A program made the position numbers and the translations under genes. A DNA stretch of 64,000 nt from assembly GCA_001643675.2 (NCBI GenBank), contig LSRY02000010.1:527501-591500 (forward strand), given 5' to 3'. Under the pieces are notes generated by a model that saw nothing but the letters and a program-made list of their open reading frames with translations, searched no databases and was not told where the DNA came from. Positions 61,141 through 64,000 of this stretch are shown here, piece by piece (the first letter of the stretch is position 1; each line of letters begins with the position of its first letter). Source of the DNA: Monocercomonoides exilis (taxonomy: Eukaryota; Preaxostyla; Oxymonadida; Polymastigidae).

Positions 61141-64000
61141 TTTCATTGGAGAGCATGGCATTTTGTGGGTGTAACGCATGGAAAGGGAAGAATTTATTTG
61201 TGGAAGCACAGGATTTATCGGCTGTCATCAACAGCACTTCAATTGGATTCAATCCAGAAATTCGAATTAACCACACAGACTTCAATGAACTTTGTGGAAG
61301 AGAAAGAAACAAGCCAAAGCTGATTGTTCCACTTGTTGTGTTTCTTCGGACGTTTTCATCACCAGCGTATGTGAGTGGGAGGGAGCAAGGAAGTGAATTA
61401 AGATTGTGTGGATATGAAGACTATGCATGCAGAACAATTGAAGAAGCGAGTGAATATCGGTATCCGAGTTCAAAACGGAACATCAGACTGAAAAGCACAT
61501 TTTCATTTGATGAAGAAGTGCAGTTGAACAAACAGTCATTTGAGATTGATTCGAGCAACAAAAATATTGGAATAAGAATTGGAGGAACAAGTACTAAGAC
61601 ACAAGAAGCATTGGTGATGAACAGTGTTTTATCAACATTGACGGGGATATTGTTTGAATTGGGTGGGTCGATTGGGGGACGATCATCATTTGTTCATTCA
61701 ACAAGTGGAACATTGAAATTTGCTGATTGTGGGATAAAGATGGGAAGTGGAGTGGATTCAGTGAATTATGTGTTTGTGAGTGCAAGTGGAGGGAAAGTGG
61801 AGATTATCTGGATGAGTTGCGGAGAAAGTGTGGGAGAAGTGAGATTTGGAGGATGTGTGATTGTTGTGAACGGGAGTGGAGAATGCACTATGGATGAAGT
61901 GATAATCAATCAAACAATATCAAATGGAGTGAATGGATTGATTGAAATTGCCGCAAGCAGCTCAGCCACAATTCAGAATTGCTCGATCGCAAATTGTGAT
62001 CTGCCGAGTTGTGGAGTAATTCAGGTTGAGAAGTGTTCATCAATCACCTTGAAGAACATTTCATTTGAGAACATCACGAGAGGGAAAGGAGATGGTGGAT
62101 GCCTTTGTTTGAGATCGAATGGTGATGGAAGCAAAGACACAATGAAAATTGAGAATTGCACATTCAGGATGTGCAAGGTGAATGAGAATGGAAAAGGAGG
62201 GGGAGGATTGTCAGTTTCATTGGAAAATCCCTCTGAGCTGTATGTCTCATCAACAAGATTTGAAAAGTGTTATGCTCCATCAATGAGTGGAAGTGAAGGG
62301 AAAGGAGGAGGGATATTTCTTTCTTTGATGGATGCAGGTGCAAGATTTGAATTATCAGGAGATTTGATATTTGATGGAAATGAGGCAGAATATGGGAGGA
62401 ATGTGTTTATTGAGTCAGGAGATTTGGAGAGGAGTGTGACAGGCGAGCACATTAAATTTGTAATTGCACTTTCAGATTTATCAGTTGAAGCGATGGGGAT
62501 GGATGGGAAGTGGAGGGATGTTGTTATTCCGCTGAAGTTTTATCTGGCAGAAAAGCTGAATAGGATCAAGATGGGAGATGAAGGGAAGGATGTTGTTGTG
62601 TGTGGGTTTGATGAACTGCGATGCAAGACGGTTGGTTATGGAGCAAGGAGGCTGGAAGGACAAGAAAGATATCTTGAGTTTGGGGAAAGATATGAAATGA
62701 AAGAAATTGTTGAGTTGGATGGTGTGGAGGGATATCATTTTTGTGGGGTGTTGACAAAGACGAATATGGAGATGGTGGGGAATGGATTTGGTGGAGACTG
62801 GATGATGGATGTTTCCACCTCATCTGCCACATTTGAGAGGATATGTTTTGTTGTTTTGTGTTCACAGCCATCATCAGTTGCGTTGGCACAAACAAAGATA
62901 TTTTGTGTTTCAGGCTCAAATGGAACGCTGATCATTGAGAGATGTTCTGTTGAAAGCAAAACAAGAGAGGGAGAGTGCAGCTGTTCTTTTGCGTGTGTTC
63001 GAAGTGGGAGACTGTCCATTTTCGATTTCAGCATGAATCATGCGAAATTTGGATTGAATCCATTCGTTGTTGTTGATATAAATGGGGAGGGTTCGATTGA
63101 GAATGCATTGCTTGAGAGTGTTGAAACAACAAATGCCAAAGGTTTGATTGAGTATTCATCATCATCGAGTTCATTAACGATTGTGAATGTGACAGCACAA
63201 GAACGTGTGATGGGAGGGAAAGGACTGATATGGGATGATAATGGAAAGAAGCTGAGGATGAGGAATTGCACGATTATGAAAACTTGCAGTTTGGAGGGAA
63301 ATGGGAGCGTTGTGAGTGGAGAAGTTGGGGATGGATGTGCTGTTGAAGTGAAGGATGTTGTGATTGAAGGATGTGGAACATTGAATGGATGTGGAGGAGG
63401 GATGGCAGTGATCTTGAAGGGAACAGGAGAAATGCGTTTGGGGAAGAGTGAAATGGTGACATCATTTGAGAAATGCTCAGCTGGAGGTGAGGGATCGGTT
63501 GGGGGATATGGAGGAGGAGTGTTGCTGAGATGCGAAGAAGGAGGAAGCGACTTTATGATGAGTGAATTGGCATTTGGAACAGGCGAGGGAGCAAACACAG
63601 CGGCACATGGAGGAAACAATGTGTTTGTTGAAGGAACAGATTTGCCACAATTGGTGAATAGAGCATCATTCAACTTCTCATTTGAGATTGAAGGAGATGG
63701 ATTCAACATAAAAGATCTTATGGGAGCAGAAGATGGGAATGAGTTGAAATTGATCCCCGTTGTTGTGTTCTTTCGAGAGAAGCCGAGTGTTGGGTATGTG
63801 AATGGGGGAAGTGGAGGGATGAACTATCATCGATGCGGATATTCTGACTTTGCATGCTCCACATTGATATATGCAGGAACAAATATGTTTGGCGTATCAC
63901 CAGCAACACTGAAGCTTGTTGATGGAAGTTCTATTTTCGATGAAATGACACTCAACATTCAACAAATGAACATTGATGGAGATATTCCAAAGGCAAAGAT
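56298..64000 (+). pseudogene. Beta-helix membrane protein copy B, interrupted by one TGA, runs off the right edge
   Basis: The ATG, signal peptide and first 233 residues are identical to copy A. The frame reaches TGA at 61053-61055 (1,585 residues), exactly where copy A has TGT (Cys 1585, 27392-27394). After it the same frame is open for 981 codons to the window end and keeps the family pattern (NGGRGLGGGMFAEL, CNAWKGKNLFV). The linker CG-x5-PC/AC-x-T continues at about 58190, 59270, 60325, 61405, 62605 and 63835. No other stop or frame change was found by reading the frame at both ends. The membrane span and kinase-like tail, if present, lie beyond the window. A single point mutation would have truncated a secreted protein lacking an anchor. 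TGA readthrough, a sequencing error and a genuine pseudogene are all possible. Confidence 0.8.

Noticed and set aside
1-64000. tRNA, rRNA or other structured RNA genes, CRISPR arrays
   Set aside because: Reading both strands, I found no A/B-box-like cloverleaf, rRNA motif or regularly spaced repeat array I could defend; short RNA genes could still have been missed by eye.

Overview
The window is eukaryotic nuclear DNA from a protist. Genes contain short GT...AG introns (38-154 nt), intergenic DNA is very AT-rich, and there are no operons or bacterial-style ribosome binding sites. TAA and TGA both act as stops at conserved C-termini, so I read the standard genetic code. Several families here (giant right-handed beta-helix membrane proteins with a degenerate kinase tail, and a two-exon family ending in an SDYFVN-type motif) are ones I associate with oxymonads such as Monocercomonoides. 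That placement is an inference from memory, not a search result.

Layout. (1) 1-750, minus: the 5' part of an EH-domain-like gene leaving the window, divergent from (2) 947-10087, plus: an uninterrupted 3,046-residue protein of a giant conserved family. (3) 10.1-15.5 kb: an AT-rich stretch with a long imperfect inverted repeat and a short CCCTAA-type motif, then a Q/E/K-rich coiled-coil gene broken by an in-frame TAG and a frame switch, then a dead Merlin/IS1016-type transposon with a small terminal-inverted-repeat element inserted in it. (4) 16.2-17.7 kb, minus: a member of a probable lineage-specific family. (5) 17.7-20.4 kb: decayed DNA with no confident gene. (6) 20.4-31.9 kb: copy A of a duplicated segment carrying a 3,080-residue type I membrane protein made of repeated beta-helix modules, one membrane span and a pseudokinase remnant. 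(7) 33.1-43.0 kb: a seven-exon glycogen debranching enzyme (minus), divergent from a four-exon Sir2-class sirtuin (plus), followed by an acidic ORF of unknown start. (8) 44.7-46.8 kb: three consecutive inverted repeats and a (CA)37 tract. (9) 47.5-53.3 kb, minus: a type III phosphatidylinositol 4-kinase with frame problems. (10) 54.0-64.0 kb: copy B of the duplicated segment, with a second beta-helix gene carrying an in-frame TGA and running off the right edge.

The most striking feature is the pair of beta-helix genes, directly repeated about 33.66 kb apart around housekeeping genes. They are identical across the start and N-terminus, diverge sharply in the first ectodomain block, then become identical again. 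Such a mosaic is what ectopic gene conversion between surface-protein paralogues would leave. Each ectodomain is built of units of roughly 350-410 residues joined by a recurring linker (an IPLxVYL-like strand followed by CG-x5-PC-x-T). The cytoplasmic tail keeps only the C-lobe landmarks of a protein kinase. No rRNA, tRNA or CRISPR array was recognised.
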